A DNA stretch of 64,000 nt from Acinetobacter modestus (GTDB lineage: Bacteria > Pseudomonadota > Gammaproteobacteria > Pseudomonadales > Moraxellaceae): NCBI RefSeq assembly GCF_014636095.1, contig NZ_BMDV01000002.1, forward strand, positions 567,724 to 631,723, given 5' to 3'. A program made the position numbers and the translations under genes. Below are positions 1 through 8,463 of this stretch, piece by piece; position 1 is the stretch's first letter, and each line of letters begins with the position of its first letter. The notes under the pieces were generated by a model. That model was not told the DNA's origin. It made no database searches and saw only the letters and a list, made by a program, of their open reading frames with translations.

Positions 1-10
1 GGTGAAGATA

Positions 11-241
11 ATGCTAACTAGAATTTACTGTAGTAAACACCAAACCTCGCAATATGTAGATTTAGCGGAAATTGATTCAATCGAAGTTTCAGACTCAGAT
101 TATGGCCGTGGTGGTTATACATATGGAAAAAGTGAATATTCCAGTGTAATGATTGGACTCAAAAGTGGTCATTCTTTAAATATGACAATTAAAACCGCAG
201 ATATTGAAAAGCTTTTAGTGTTGGAACACAACAAAATTTAG
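11..241 (+). CDS. Small hypothetical phage protein
   Basis: A 76-residue protein of unknown function. I place the start at ATG 11 because GGTGA at 1-5 is the ribosome-binding sequence used throughout this prophage. A GTG at position 2 is also in frame, and the region upstream of the window is not visible. There is no signal peptide or membrane segment. Its last codons contain the GTTGGAAC motif that belongs to the leader of the next gene, so the two functions overlap in the DNA. I do not recognise a family. Confidence 0.55.
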   Translation: MLTRIYCSKHQTSQYVDLAEIDSIEVSDSDYGRGGYTYGKSEYSSVMIGLKSGHSLNMTIKTADIEKLLVLEHNKI

Positions 242-294
242 CCTTAACCAGACTGCAAAAATGGCCCTAATACATAATCTATTGGGGCTTTTTC
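220..294 (+). promoter_or_regulatory. GGAAC leader, copy 1
   Basis: GTTGGAAC at 220-227 lies inside the end of the upstream gene, with GGAAC starting 72 nt before ATG 295. A hairpin (GCCCTAAT 264-271 with ATTGGGGC 281-288, one G-U pair) is followed by five T and then the ATG. The arrangement matches twelve other leaders in the prophage; the function is inferred. Confidence 0.6.
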
Positions 295-1218
295 ATGTCT
301 GAAACGGGTCGAAAAACGAAAAGGATTACATACAATCTTCATGAACGTGGTCGCAGTCATTTGGGGAAGGACCGCAGCAATGTTGATATGAATGAAATGA
401 TCAGACAGATCAATAGTCCACAAGTACAAGAAATGGTTAAAACAGGGACTTTGTACGGCTATAACGGTCATGAAATTCGCAAACGTTATGGGATGAATCC
501 GCCTGATTCAGTCATTATTGATGGCAAGGTGGTTTATTTAGAACGCTCATTTAGAACAATCGAAGCTCATGCAGATAAAAACGGCAATGTTACTCATGTT
601 ACTGAGTTCTTAGATAACGAATCGGGTGAATATGCGCGGAAACAATATCTTGCGCGTGTAGGTGGATTTAGTTCGGCACAAAACTATAAGCGAGCTGGCT
701 TAGGTTTAATCCCCGTGGGGTTTTATGGCTTTGATTATGTGACACAGCCGAACTACACAACCAATGTTGGTGATGGTCAATTATTTGATGGCTTAGCCAT
801 TCCAGTTGAACAGGATGGATTAATTGCAGCGTTTGATAGCACCACGGACGTTAATTTACTTTCGCCGTCAGAGGCAATGATTGCTCATTTACTAGAACAG
901 CAAATTGTACGTGACTTTGACAATATCCACGCTCAACTACAGCTTTTACAAATGAATGGTCAAGCACTAGACCAAATTGAGGAATTAGCTGATCAAATAG
1001 CACGTAAAGAGAAACGACAAGCGATTCAAGATCAACGGGAACAAGATTTATGTTCTGGCTTAGTTGGTGAAGTACGATCATTTGATTCTGTTTGCGCTGA
1101 AGCTGAAGAACGTCTTACAGCAAGTGATTTAGCACGTATGCGAATCAGCGGTGAAACACCTAAAAACAACAAAGCAAGACCACGCATTTTTAAGAGTATG
1201 TTTGGATTTGGAGGGTAA
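295..1218 (+). CDS. Candidate head maturation protease / prohead core protein
   Basis: A 307-residue virion-assembly protein. Residues 45-130 (GTLYGYNGHEIRKRYGM, then GNVTHVTEF, then GGFSSAQ) recall phage prohead protease or core proteins. H101 and S126/S127 are possible catalytic residues, but this is my inference from the pattern. Residues 200-250 are helical and charged, suiting a scaffold-like tail. The protein carries FDS at 180-182 and 263-265, the tripeptide I propose as a cleavage site in several virion proteins, so self-processing is possible. It opens an operon with the next two genes (6-nt gap, then an overlap). It could instead be a plain structural protein. Confidence 0.45.
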   Translation: MSETGRKTKRITYNLHERGRSHLGKDRSNVDMNEMIRQINSPQVQEMVKTGTLYGYNGHEIRKRYGMNPPDSVIIDGKVVYLERSFRTIEAHADKNGNVTHVTEFLDNESGEYARKQYLARVGGFSSAQNYKRAGLGLIPVGFYGFDYVTQPNYTTNVGDGQLFDGLAIPVEQDGLIAAFDSTTDVNLLSPSEAMIAHLLEQQIVRDFDNIHAQLQLLQMNGQALDQIEELADQIARKEKRQAIQDQREQDLCSGLVGEVRSFDSVCAEAEERLTASDLARMRISGETPKNNKARPRIFKSMFGFGG

Positions 1219-1224
1219 TCACTT

Positions 1225-2031
1225 ATGTCATTACCTAAAGACTCACTCAAATGTATTCAAGATGCTTGGTATAAGCTTTTAGTCGATTTTCGGGCATGGT
1301 ATATGCCTGAAACCATTCAGACAGAAGAATGGAAAAAGCGAGATATTCGAACAGCAATCAAGAGTTGCCCGTCTCGAATGATGGATGACTCAGAAGCAAT
1401 GCTTGCAGAATATCGCAAAAGCCAAAATGCAGAAGTTGTAGCTGGAGCAACGGCATTCATGCCTATTATGTTGACTGCTACAGCGATGTTAGATCAACCG
1501 CCTGATACGATGCAGCTTTTACCAATGCCTTATTTTGTGCCTGTAGTGATCGGCGATAAGCAAGTAAAAATCCGACTCATCGCCAAAACAGTTAGAGCAC
1601 AACTAGCTTTCTACGCAACCAATGCACACGATGCGCGTTCTGTATGCGATCAATTTTGCACTTATGTACAAGATGAAGATAAACGCCGTTTCCAAGTGCC
1701 TTTTGATATGGGCATGAATCATATTGAAAAAAGCACATTTACCATAGTTGAGAATCAATTGTTTCCTTCGCCTGTGCCTAGCGAAGCAATTAACCTGTCT
1801 ATCTTCACGATTGATGCTCAATTAGTAGGCTATGCACCACAAATTATAGGACTTGGTGGTCCTAACGATAATACGACGGACAACGGCTACAATCCGGACG
1901 GTTCAGTAGTTGATAAGCCAATTCAGGATCTAGTTGTCATTCAGGCTGATCAATTCTCAAGTGATGGCCATGCACGTGTTTTAGCAGATCGTGAAACTGG
2001 CGATATTACAGTGGAGCGTATCGATGACTGA
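1225..2031 (+). CDS. Phage structural protein, unknown role
   Basis: A 268-residue protein beginning at ATG 1225 behind a good GGAGGG site, 6 nt after the preceding gene. It has no signal peptide, clear membrane helix or catalytic motif. The middle (residues about 95-210) is a mixed alpha/beta region, followed by a Gly/Asn/Asp-rich linker and a short acidic tail. Translational coupling to its neighbours and its place next to the head genes suggest a virion or neck/tail-completion part, but I cannot assign a family. Confidence 0.5.
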   Translation: MSLPKDSLKCIQDAWYKLLVDFRAWYMPETIQTEEWKKRDIRTAIKSCPSRMMDDSEAMLAEYRKSQNAEVVAGATAFMPIMLTATAMLDQPPDTMQLLPMPYFVPVVIGDKQVKIRLIAKTVRAQLAFYATNAHDARSVCDQFCTYVQDEDKRRFQVPFDMGMNHIEKSTFTIVENQLFPSPVPSEAINLSIFTIDAQLVGYAPQIIGLGGPNDNTTDNGYNPDGSVVDKPIQDLVVIQADQFSSDGHARVLADRETGDITVERIDD

Positions 2032-2533
2032 AATTATTAAGATTGATGCGCGTGTAACTGGATTCTCTAATGATGAAATACGATTGATTAGTCTTTGTTT
2101 TGCAGATTCTGGTCAAATACTTGTCCAAAAAACAGATATTTTCACGGCTTTACCTTTACGTCCAGATCAACAAGCAGACACGATCGTAGTGACGGATTCA
2201 CCGAATTTAATCCAAAATTGGCAATTAAAATTTGACGCACAGCAGCATTTAGAAGAAGTGATCAAGGTCTATCAGGCAAGCTTTAGAGCTGGTTTGGTTG
2301 AGTTTGAGAAGTCATTAGAACGTTATAACCCAATGAATATTTTACAGGTGCGTAAGATTGATAAAAACGGACCACAGCAAGAGTTTGATAGTAGCTCACT
2401 AGATAACGGACATATTGCTGCACTGATTTCGATATGGGCAAGTCATAAAATCGCTATTTCTCATGCAGTCACATCAAAAGAGGAAGTTAAAGAAGAATAC
2501 ATCGATAGAACCATGTTGCCTTTTAGTATTTAA
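2024..2533 (+). CDS. Hypothetical phage protein
   Basis: A 169-residue protein. ATG 2024 overlaps the stop of the preceding gene by 8 nt and has GGAG upstream; a longer in-frame extension starting inside that gene is unlikely. The sequence is soluble, with a charged helical C-terminal half containing QEFDSSS, another instance of the FDS tripeptide. Its family is unknown. It is the last gene of the first operon and is followed by a symmetrical hairpin. Confidence 0.5.
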   Translation: MTEIIKIDARVTGFSNDEIRLISLCFADSGQILVQKTDIFTALPLRPDQQADTIVVTDSPNLIQNWQLKFDAQQHLEEVIKVYQASFRAGLVEFEKSLERYNPMNILQVRKIDKNGPQQEFDSSSLDNGHIAALISIWASHKIAISHAVTSKEEVKEEYIDRTMLPFSI

Positions 2534-2555
2534 CAAGGCACTCATACCTTGTTAA
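2530..2555. terminator. Hairpin between convergent genes
   Basis: TTAACAAGG (2530-2538) pairs with CCTTGTTAA (2547-2555) around an 8-nt loop, between the + strand operon end and the minus-strand gene at 2569. There is no strong T-run on either side, so termination would be weak. Confidence 0.4.
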
Positions 2556-2568
2556 ATTGAAGCGTTTC

Positions 2569-2964
2569 TTAAGCTAGCTTTTTTTGTTCGATAATAGCAT
2601 CTGGTCTTAATTCATCACACTTAACATCACCTAACGAGTCAAACTTGAAAGTTTTCTTAATGGTAACGATCCCAACATTTGTATCATTAGCATTGATATA
2701 GACTGGTGTACCATGTCGTGCAGTAGGCGTACTATCATCATCTTTAGTTGTTAAAAATGGTACATAACAGGCTGCTTTAAAGTTATTTGGGTTTTTAACG
2801 ATAACATTCCAATATCTATAACCATCATTCCAGCTATTCATTCTCTCTATATCGATCAGTTTAACAACACTACCAGGTGCACCTCGGACTTCTGCTTGAG
2901 CAGCTGGACTAAAGAAAATTAAAGTAGATAACGCACCTAAAATTAATTGTTTAAAAAATCCCAT
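2569..2964 (-). CDS. Small secreted protein (prophage moron)
   Basis: A 131-residue protein on the opposite strand to all surrounding phage genes. It begins with a clear signal peptide: FFKQLILGALSTLIFFSP followed by AAQA, with likely cleavage before EVRGAPG. The mature part of about 107 residues has two cysteines (near ACYVP and VKCDE), which could form a disulfide in the periplasm. Its position between the head operon and the terminase, its reverse orientation and its export suggest a lysogen-expressed cargo gene. Its function is not recognised. Confidence 0.6.
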   Translation of the reverse strand: MGFFKQLILGALSTLIFFSPAAQAEVRGAPGSVVKLIDIERMNSWNDGYRYWNVIVKNPNNFKAACYVPFLTTKDDDSTPTARHGTPVYINANDTNVGIVTIKKTFKFDSLGDVKCDELRPDAIIEQKKLA

Positions 2965-3059
2965 AATGTGTCTCCTAAAACTAACTCCAAATAAATATTA
3001 TATGAGTTGAAGATAAAAATAATACTCCTCATATGAGGTTGTTTTAAATTTGACAAATA

Positions 3060-3132
3060 ATTGGAACAATTCAAAATAACAATAAATTTAGAAACTTAGA
3101 ATGAAAAATAAAATCCAATTTCATCTAGTTTA
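3060..3132 (+). promoter_or_regulatory. GGAAC leader, copy 2
   Basis: ATTGGAAC at 3060-3067, with GGAAC starting 70 nt before ATG 3133. An imperfect hairpin (5' arm 3092-3106, 3' arm 3119-3131, two bulges) ends one base before the start codon. No Shine-Dalgarno sequence is visible for the terminase gene. Confidence 0.6.
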
Positions 3133-5121
3133 ATGGCCTTAAAACCGCTTAAAGACATCCCAGAATGGTGGGAACTCTGCGCACGTTATCGTTATGACAT
3201 TTATGCCTTTGCAGTAGAGGCATTAGGTGTTACACCGACATGGCAGCAAGAGTTACTTTTCGAATCAATCCAGTTTGATGGTAGTCGAACATCTGTAGCT
3301 TCAGGTCATGGTTGCTTTGGTAAAGGCACAAAAATACGTTTAGCCAATGGAAAGTGGAAACGTGTTGAAGAAATAACAATAAATGATGCGGTTATGGGCA
3401 CGGATGGCTTCTCACCACGGGAGGTCATTAAAGTTGTTCAGGGATACCAAGAGCTTTACCAGTTTGAATATGCCAATGGTTCAAAGCATATCTATAACAA
3501 ATCTCACATTCTTTGTTTAGTTTCTCTTGAAACAAAAAACGGTTGGAAAGCTGGCGATACCATTGAAGTCCTGGTATCGAAATACCTTGAATGGCCTGAA
3601 GAAACCAAGCGCCAATTTGCTGCATATGAACTAAAACATAGAAAATTCCAGCCTGTAAAAATTAACAATGTCACAGCCTTGGGAGAGGGTGATTATTACG
3701 GCTTTGTCCTTGATGGTGATGCAACTTTTCTAACCGCGGATGGCATGGTTCACCATAACACGGGTAAAACTGCATCGGCTGGTATCGTTGCTTTATGGCA
3801 TCTATTGTTCTTTGATGAATCCATTACGATGTTCACTGCTCCTCAAATCGGGCAGTTAAAAAAACAAGTCTGGAAAGAAATCAGTATAAACCTGTCACGT
3901 CTTAAGGCTGGCCCACTTGGTTGGCTTGCAGATTATGTCGGTTATCAGTCTGAATTGGTCTATATCAAAGGCTATAAAGAAAAGTGGTATGTCTTTGCCA
4001 AAACAGCACCTAAGCATCAGCCAACTAACTTGGCAGGGAACCATGCTGATAATTACTTGCTTTGGGGTGATGAGGCAAGTGGTATTCCTGATGAGGTTAT
4101 GGATGTTGTCCTTGGCGCATTGACGCATGAGGATAACAGAGCTGTTTTAACTTCACAGCCGACACGTAACGCAGGTTTATTCTATGAAACGCATCATAAA
4201 TTAAGCCATAGAGCTGGTGGAATATGGATTGCTTTAACGTTCAATGGTGAAGAATCACCACTTGTAAGTAAGCAATCATTAGGAGAACAACGACAAAAAT
4301 ACGGGAGCCGTGACGATCCACAATACCAAATCCGTGTTTTAGGACAATTCCCAGACCGTGCCGATGAATTCCTGATCACAAAACGACAAGCCGAAGAAAT
4401 GTATGTCGGTGCATCGATTTTTGAGGAACACATTTTTGGATACGTGATTACGGTCGACGTGGGCGGTGGTGTTGGTCGAGATGATTCTGTTATTGCAGTG
4501 TCTAAAGTTTGGGGTGAGGCTCAATGGGGAGATAGAGCACGCCGTGTTGAGGTTGTAGATGTTCCACTCTGTAAGAACAAGGATGACATCACAGAGCTAT
4601 TTGCCAAAATCAATGAATGTATTTTGAAATATCCGAACGCAACCTTGGTTGTTGATGATAATGGCGCTGGTAAAGGTTTAGGGCAACTGCTTAAGAAGCA
4701 TGGTATTTGGTACATGCCTGTTTATTGGGGCGGTGCTTGCTTCAATAATGACAATCGAAAAGAGTATGTGAACAAACGTGCATTGGCTTATGTTTGTCTG
4801 AAACGCGCGATTGAAACTGGTCGTTTCAAAGTCAAAACTAAGAAATTCTTAGTGAAGGTTCAAGAGCAGATTATCAAGATACCTTACACTTTTGATGAGC
4901 ACAGTCGTTACAAGATTCTAAGTAAAGATGAAATGAAACGGAAAGGGATTAAATCGCCCGATCTTGGTGATGTTTTTGCATTCTTATTCTTAGAAAATGT
5001 GTTCTATACAGAAGCCTTTGAGAATGTCGTCATTGCAGATGATAGTCCTGAAGCACAGGAACGTGCAGAGCGTAAATCTAGGTTTGACAAGTTGAAAGAG
5101 GCAGCGAAGAACATTGATTGA
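3133..5121 (+). CDS. Terminase large subunit with an in-frame intein
   Basis: A DNA-packaging motor of 662 codons that should mature to 513 residues after protein splicing. The Walker A loop is split: the host protein reads SGHG up to residue 60 and resumes TGKTAS at residue 210, and joining them gives a normal GxGTGKT ATP-binding loop. Downstream are an LLWGDEASG stretch that fits Walker B (about residue 315) and a nuclease-like region with VITVDVGGG (about residue 440) and LVVDDNGAG (about residue 515). It is transcribed alone after its own leader. No small terminase subunit is recognised nearby. Confidence 0.85.
   Translation: MALKPLKDIPEWWELCARYRYDIYAFAVEALGVTPTWQQELLFESIQFDGSRTSVASGHGCFGKGTKIRLANGKWKRVEEITINDAVMGTDGFSPREVIKVVQGYQELYQFEYANGSKHIYNKSHILCLVSLETKNGWKAGDTIEVLVSKYLEWPEETKRQFAAYELKHRKFQPVKINNVTALGEGDYYGFVLDGDATFLTADGMVHHNTGKTASAGIVALWHLLFFDESITMFTAPQIGQLKKQVWKEISINLSRLKAGPLGWLADYVGYQSELVYIKGYKEKWYVFAKTAPKHQPTNLAGNHADNYLLWGDEASGIPDEVMDVVLGALTHEDNRAVLTSQPTRNAGLFYETHHKLSHRAGGIWIALTFNGEESPLVSKQSLGEQRQKYGSRDDPQYQIRVLGQFPDRADEFLITKRQAEEMYVGASIFEEHIFGYVITVDVGGGVGRDDSVIAVSKVWGEAQWGDRARRVEVVDVPLCKNKDDITELFAKINECILKYPNATLVVDDNGAGKGLGQLLKKHGIWYMPVYWGGACFNNDNRKEYVNKRALAYVCLKRAIETGRFKVKTKKFLVKVQEQIIKIPYTFDEHSRYKILSKDEMKRKGIKSPDLGDVFAFLFLENVFYTEAFENVVIADDSPEAQERAERKSRFDKLKEAAKNID
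3313..3759 (+). other. Mini-intein inside terminase Walker A motif
   Basis: A 149-residue intein spanning terminase residues 61-209. It starts with Cys (CFGKGTKIRL, block A), contains a block-B-like segment (NKSHILCL, then GWKAGDTIEV) and ends with block F/G (YYGFVLDGDATFL, then VHHN), followed by Thr as the +1 nucleophile. There is no room for a homing endonuclease, so it is a splicing-only mini-intein. The insertion point, between G and T of the P-loop, is a typical intein site. The Thr in the usual TxxH motif is replaced by Asn. Confidence 0.85.
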
Positions 5122-5188
5122 TTGGAACTGAATACCTAAGAAGCAATTCTAAAATACCAAAATAGCTATAGTGATAAATAGGTGATCT
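5121..5188 (+). promoter_or_regulatory. GGAAC leader, copy 3
   Basis: ATTGGAAC at 5121-5128 begins at the last base of the terminase stop codon, with GGAAC starting 65 nt before ATG 5189. Only weak pairing (ATACCTA with TAGGTGAT) is visible in this leader. An AGGTGA ribosome site precedes the ATG. Confidence 0.55.
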
Positions 5189-6124
5189 ATGGCTATTCAG
5201 TTTTATTTAACTAATGCAGGGAAAAACGCAGTTCTCAATGCTGCTAGTATAGGTTTAAATGTTTCATTGAGGCATATCGCTATTGGTTCAGGTAAATATG
5301 ATCCTTCAAATCCTATGTCATTAACCAATACGGCACTTGTATCTGAAATTGAGCGCTATCCTTTAAATGGAGGAAGTGTAGAGCCTAATTCTCAAACTTT
5401 AAGATTTATTGCAAATATTGAACCATCTCAAACAGCAGATGGTTATGAAATAGGGCTAATTACTGATCAGGGTGTTTTATTTGCTATTGCAGCTACAACT
5501 TTCAATACTCCATTAATTCGATTAGTTGCGAATATTGTTTCAATAATTTCGCTTGGAATGTTACTAACGAATATTGATATTTCAAATTTAAAGATAAGTA
5601 TTGATCCATCTACGCCGATCATGGTCGCCTTAATGAATCAGCACTTAGAACATAATAATCCACATCCTCAATATGCTCTTATTTCAGCATTAAAGAATGC
5701 ATTAGACCGTATAGAAGTATTAGAAAATAGAATTGTAGAAGATATTAAAATTGGGGATATTTACGTAACAACGAACAATTTTGCTAATAGTGATGAAGTT
5801 GCAGCGCACAAAAAGTATGGAAAATGGGGACGAATTGCTGAAGGTAAGACCTTAGTCGGTTTGTCAACTAACCTAAGTGATCCTAGTTGGACAAGAATTG
5901 TTGGTACAGAATATGGTGAATATACACACAAGCTAACAATTGATGAAATGCCAAAGCATGAGCATGAGTTCCCATCACAACAACAAGATAACTACGATAA
6001 CTCAGCGGTAACTAATACGAGCGATAATGGGAATAGATTTAAAACGAGTTCCGCTGGTGGAGATCAACCTCACAATAACGTTCAACCTTCTAAGGTTGTA
6101 GGTATGTGGCTACGAATAGCCTGA
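5189..6124 (+). CDS. Tail fibre / tail-collar fibre protein
   Basis: A 311-residue host-recognition protein. The N-terminal 150 residues (starting MAIQFYLTNAGKNAVLNAA, later RHIAIGSGKY and YEIGLITDQG) match the conserved attachment domain of tail-collar fibres. A short middle helix (about 155-185) resembles a trimeric coiled coil. The C-terminus has an IDEMPKHEHEF stretch and ends HNNVQPSKVVGMWLRIA, the usual ending of collar-type fibre tips. It opens a five-gene run. Confidence 0.75.
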   Translation: MAIQFYLTNAGKNAVLNAASIGLNVSLRHIAIGSGKYDPSNPMSLTNTALVSEIERYPLNGGSVEPNSQTLRFIANIEPSQTADGYEIGLITDQGVLFAIAATTFNTPLIRLVANIVSIISLGMLLTNIDISNLKISIDPSTPIMVALMNQHLEHNNPHPQYALISALKNALDRIEVLENRIVEDIKIGDIYVTTNNFANSDEVAAHKKYGKWGRIAEGKTLVGLSTNLSDPSWTRIVGTEYGEYTHKLTIDEMPKHEHEFPSQQQDNYDNSAVTNTSDNGNRFKTSSAGGDQPHNNVQPSKVVGMWLRIA

Positions 6125-6159
6125 ACTCATTTAATTACGTGTATTACAGGTAATCTACA

Positions 6160-6432
6160 ATGATTAATGAATATCGAAATGCGATCAGAGACCTAATCAA
6201 TAAGAACATTCAGCAGGGAAAGCTGAATAGTCTTATTGTCTGGGATGTCAAATCAGATGAAGCACAAGATCCAACATTATTGAGCTTCAGGATTTATGGT
6301 TCACGTAATCACACAGATGTGATTCAGGTCGCTTGTGGTGTGTCTGGAATTTGGGAAAAGTTACCTGAAAAACGAATTGCAGTACCTTTAATCTCTGACG
6401 TAATGCGCTTACGCCGTGAATACCAGATGTAG
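6160..6432 (+). CDS. Small conserved phage protein
   Basis: A 90-residue soluble protein, 35 nt after the fibre gene and 8 nt before the next gene, so almost certainly in the same operon. It contains WDVKSDEAQDP and a Leu/Arg-rich C-terminal helix. It has no signal peptide. I do not recognise the family; a small tail or baseplate component is plausible from position only. Confidence 0.5.
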   Translation: MINEYRNAIRDLINKNIQQGKLNSLIVWDVKSDEAQDPTLLSFRIYGSRNHTDVIQVACGVSGIWEKLPEKRIAVPLISDVMRLRREYQM

Positions 6433-6440
6433 GTGTCAGC

Positions 6441-7589
6441 ATGTCGAATAATGAAGTATTTCAAGATGCATACAATCAAATGCAAGAAGCACTTAAAAAC
6501 GGCAAATTGCGTCGATATGCTAATAATCAGTTTAGTCGCAATGAATCGCAACGAAATAAGGAGTTTAATCGCGATTTTAAACGACCAGCTCCAAAGTTTC
6601 TAACCACTAATGATATTGATGATGTTAAGAACTATGATGCAGGACAAATCCTAAGACTGACCCTTGGTAATCAAGGTGGCATCATTGAGTTGGATACTCA
6701 GGATTTACGTGCATTTAAGCAGAATATTGAATTTATTGAATCCCTATATAAAAAGAAGGGTAAAAAAGGTGTTGTTAGTAAAGGAATCACAGCCAAGCAA
6801 ATTATTGATGCTAGTCATCCTGATGATGTAGATCGTGCAAATAAACAGATTTATATAGCTGCGCCATTAAGTCAAAAAAATGGTGTAGTTCATTTTTTAA
6901 CAAATGCTGGTCCACAAAGCAAAGTTCAAAATCATCATGTGCATGTTGAATTTCTTGCGTTTCAAAATTTAAAAAACACAATAGGATATACAGCACAAAA
7001 TGCCAAAAACTTACTTAATTTTGGTCGATTAAAATTTGAATGTGATTGTGAGCGACATGATTTTTTTGGATATCGCTATATTGCAACGATTGGTGGTTAT
7101 GGCTATGGTCGACCAGAACATGGCTATCCCAAAATCCGTAACGAGCTTTTAGTTGGCGTTGCATGTAAGCATGTATTGCGTGTAATGGACTATATTCGCT
7201 CACCAATGGGTATTGCTTATATATCAAAACAAATAGAAAAGGCGCGAATTAAGAAAACAACAAAACAAGATGAAGAACGTCAATATTCAACCGATGTACA
7301 GATTCAAGATCAGCTTGATCAACAAGGTAGCCCTCGAACAATCAAAGCAGATCATGCTGCTGCTGAGCGGCGAATGATGCGTAAATCACAAGAGATGGCA
7401 AAAAAACATTGGGCTAAGGATTTAAAAGAACTCAAAAAACTCACTGATAAATTATCTGATGTTACTGATATGCAATCCAAGCAGTTACAAGCAAGGCAGC
7501 AAGCTTTAGGAAAAGGGTTATCTGAACAAGAACTTGTAGCAGTAGAGGCATACATTACAAACATGATGGCTCAACGAGGTAAAAACTAA
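6441..7589 (+). CDS. Phage protein with SWIM-like zinc-finger motif
   Basis: A 382-residue protein. Residues about 195-255 contain FECDCERHDFFGY and, about 45 residues later, ACKHVLRVMDYI. The CxCxxH...CxH spacing resembles SWIM-type zinc-binding modules, and the intervening segment is Gly/Tyr-rich. The N-terminus is basic and Gln/Asn-rich. Residues 265-365 are strongly charged helices, probably coiled coil. The gene overlaps the next by one base. Its role is unknown; zinc and nucleic-acid binding is inferred from the motif alone. Confidence 0.55.
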   Translation: MSNNEVFQDAYNQMQEALKNGKLRRYANNQFSRNESQRNKEFNRDFKRPAPKFLTTNDIDDVKNYDAGQILRLTLGNQGGIIELDTQDLRAFKQNIEFIESLYKKKGKKGVVSKGITAKQIIDASHPDDVDRANKQIYIAAPLSQKNGVVHFLTNAGPQSKVQNHHVHVEFLAFQNLKNTIGYTAQNAKNLLNFGRLKFECDCERHDFFGYRYIATIGGYGYGRPEHGYPKIRNELLVGVACKHVLRVMDYIRSPMGIAYISKQIEKARIKKTTKQDEERQYSTDVQIQDQLDQQGSPRTIKADHAAAERRMMRKSQEMAKKHWAKDLKELKKLTDKLSDVTDMQSKQLQARQQALGKGLSEQELVAVEAYITNMMAQRGKN

Positions 7590-8461
7590 TGCTAAATAGT
7601 GCAGTCAATCGAGTAGCAAATGGCCGTCATTTAGCTGCAAGACGTGTTGTCATGAATACGCTAGGGAGTATTCCAAGCCAAGTATGGCGTAAGCGAATTG
7701 TGTATAGCAATCCAGCAGATGCTGGTCTACCTGTAGATCCGCTTTCATTCGAAGCGAATGCCTTATCAATCCAAGATGAACCCAATTATGAATATGATCA
7801 TTTAGGTTTTGCCTATGTTCTTGCAGACAAGTTTAACGGGGGGATGATTCATAAAAATAACAGTATGAATAACCCAAGTGATTTGACCTTAATTGTTCAA
7901 ATTGCTGCTTACAATGCTGATTTAGATACTTTGACAGAGCAGATTAATGAGATACCAGATACGCAATTTCAAGAGGGTGATTTGCTGGCTTTGATGATCT
8001 ATGAAGGATTCATTGTATGGTTTGAAATCGTTGGAATTACTGGGCAAACCTTGATGTCAGACTTTGGTAAAAAGTATGTTTTAAACCGCCGTGATGAGTT
8101 AGGTATTGATCCGATTCAGAGCGAAGTAGAGTTAAGGGTGGCCATCAAAGTGTTAAGAGATCTAATAGAGTTCAGACGAGGCGAAGTTTTTAACACAGGA
8201 ATTAGCTTTACTGACAAAGAAAATAATCAAAGTCTTGAACTTACTGATGATATGCAGATCACAGCTCAAGTGAAATCAAATGCTGGTCAACTGATTGCTA
8301 CGTTGGATGTTCAAAAAGATAGTGATCAAATCGGGCGTGTTTGGGTGGAATCAATAGCAGATAGTAGCCAATGGCCGTTAGATTATGCCCAGTTAGAAGT
8401 CACAATTAAGCAAAATGATGTCGTCATAGGCGAACATATATTGCCTTTCAAAGTGGTGTAA
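7589..8461 (+). CDS. Phage structural protein, unknown role
   Basis: A 290-residue protein whose ATG overlaps the final base of the previous stop. The N-terminus is basic (LAARRVVMNTLGSIP, SQVWRKRIVY). The last 85 residues are beta-rich with a repeated polar/hydrophobic pattern, resembling an immunoglobulin-like or fibre-associated domain. It sits directly before a fibre gene, which suggests a tail or baseplate part. I recognise no catalytic motif. Confidence 0.5.
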   Translation: MLNSAVNRVANGRHLAARRVVMNTLGSIPSQVWRKRIVYSNPADAGLPVDPLSFEANALSIQDEPNYEYDHLGFAYVLADKFNGGMIHKNNSMNNPSDLTLIVQIAAYNADLDTLTEQINEIPDTQFQEGDLLALMIYEGFIVWFEIVGITGQTLMSDFGKKYVLNRRDELGIDPIQSEVELRVAIKVLRDLIEFRRGEVFNTGISFTDKENNQSLELTDDMQITAQVKSNAGQLIATLDVQKDSDQIGRVWVESIADSSQWPLDYAQLEVTIKQNDVVIGEHILPFKVV

Positions 8462-8463
8462 CC

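Noticed and set aside
3060..3090. GGAAC motif as a sigma-54 promoter
   Set aside because: Sigma-54 needs TGGCAC and a GC element 5 nt later. The core here is TGGAAC and no TTGC follows at fixed spacing.
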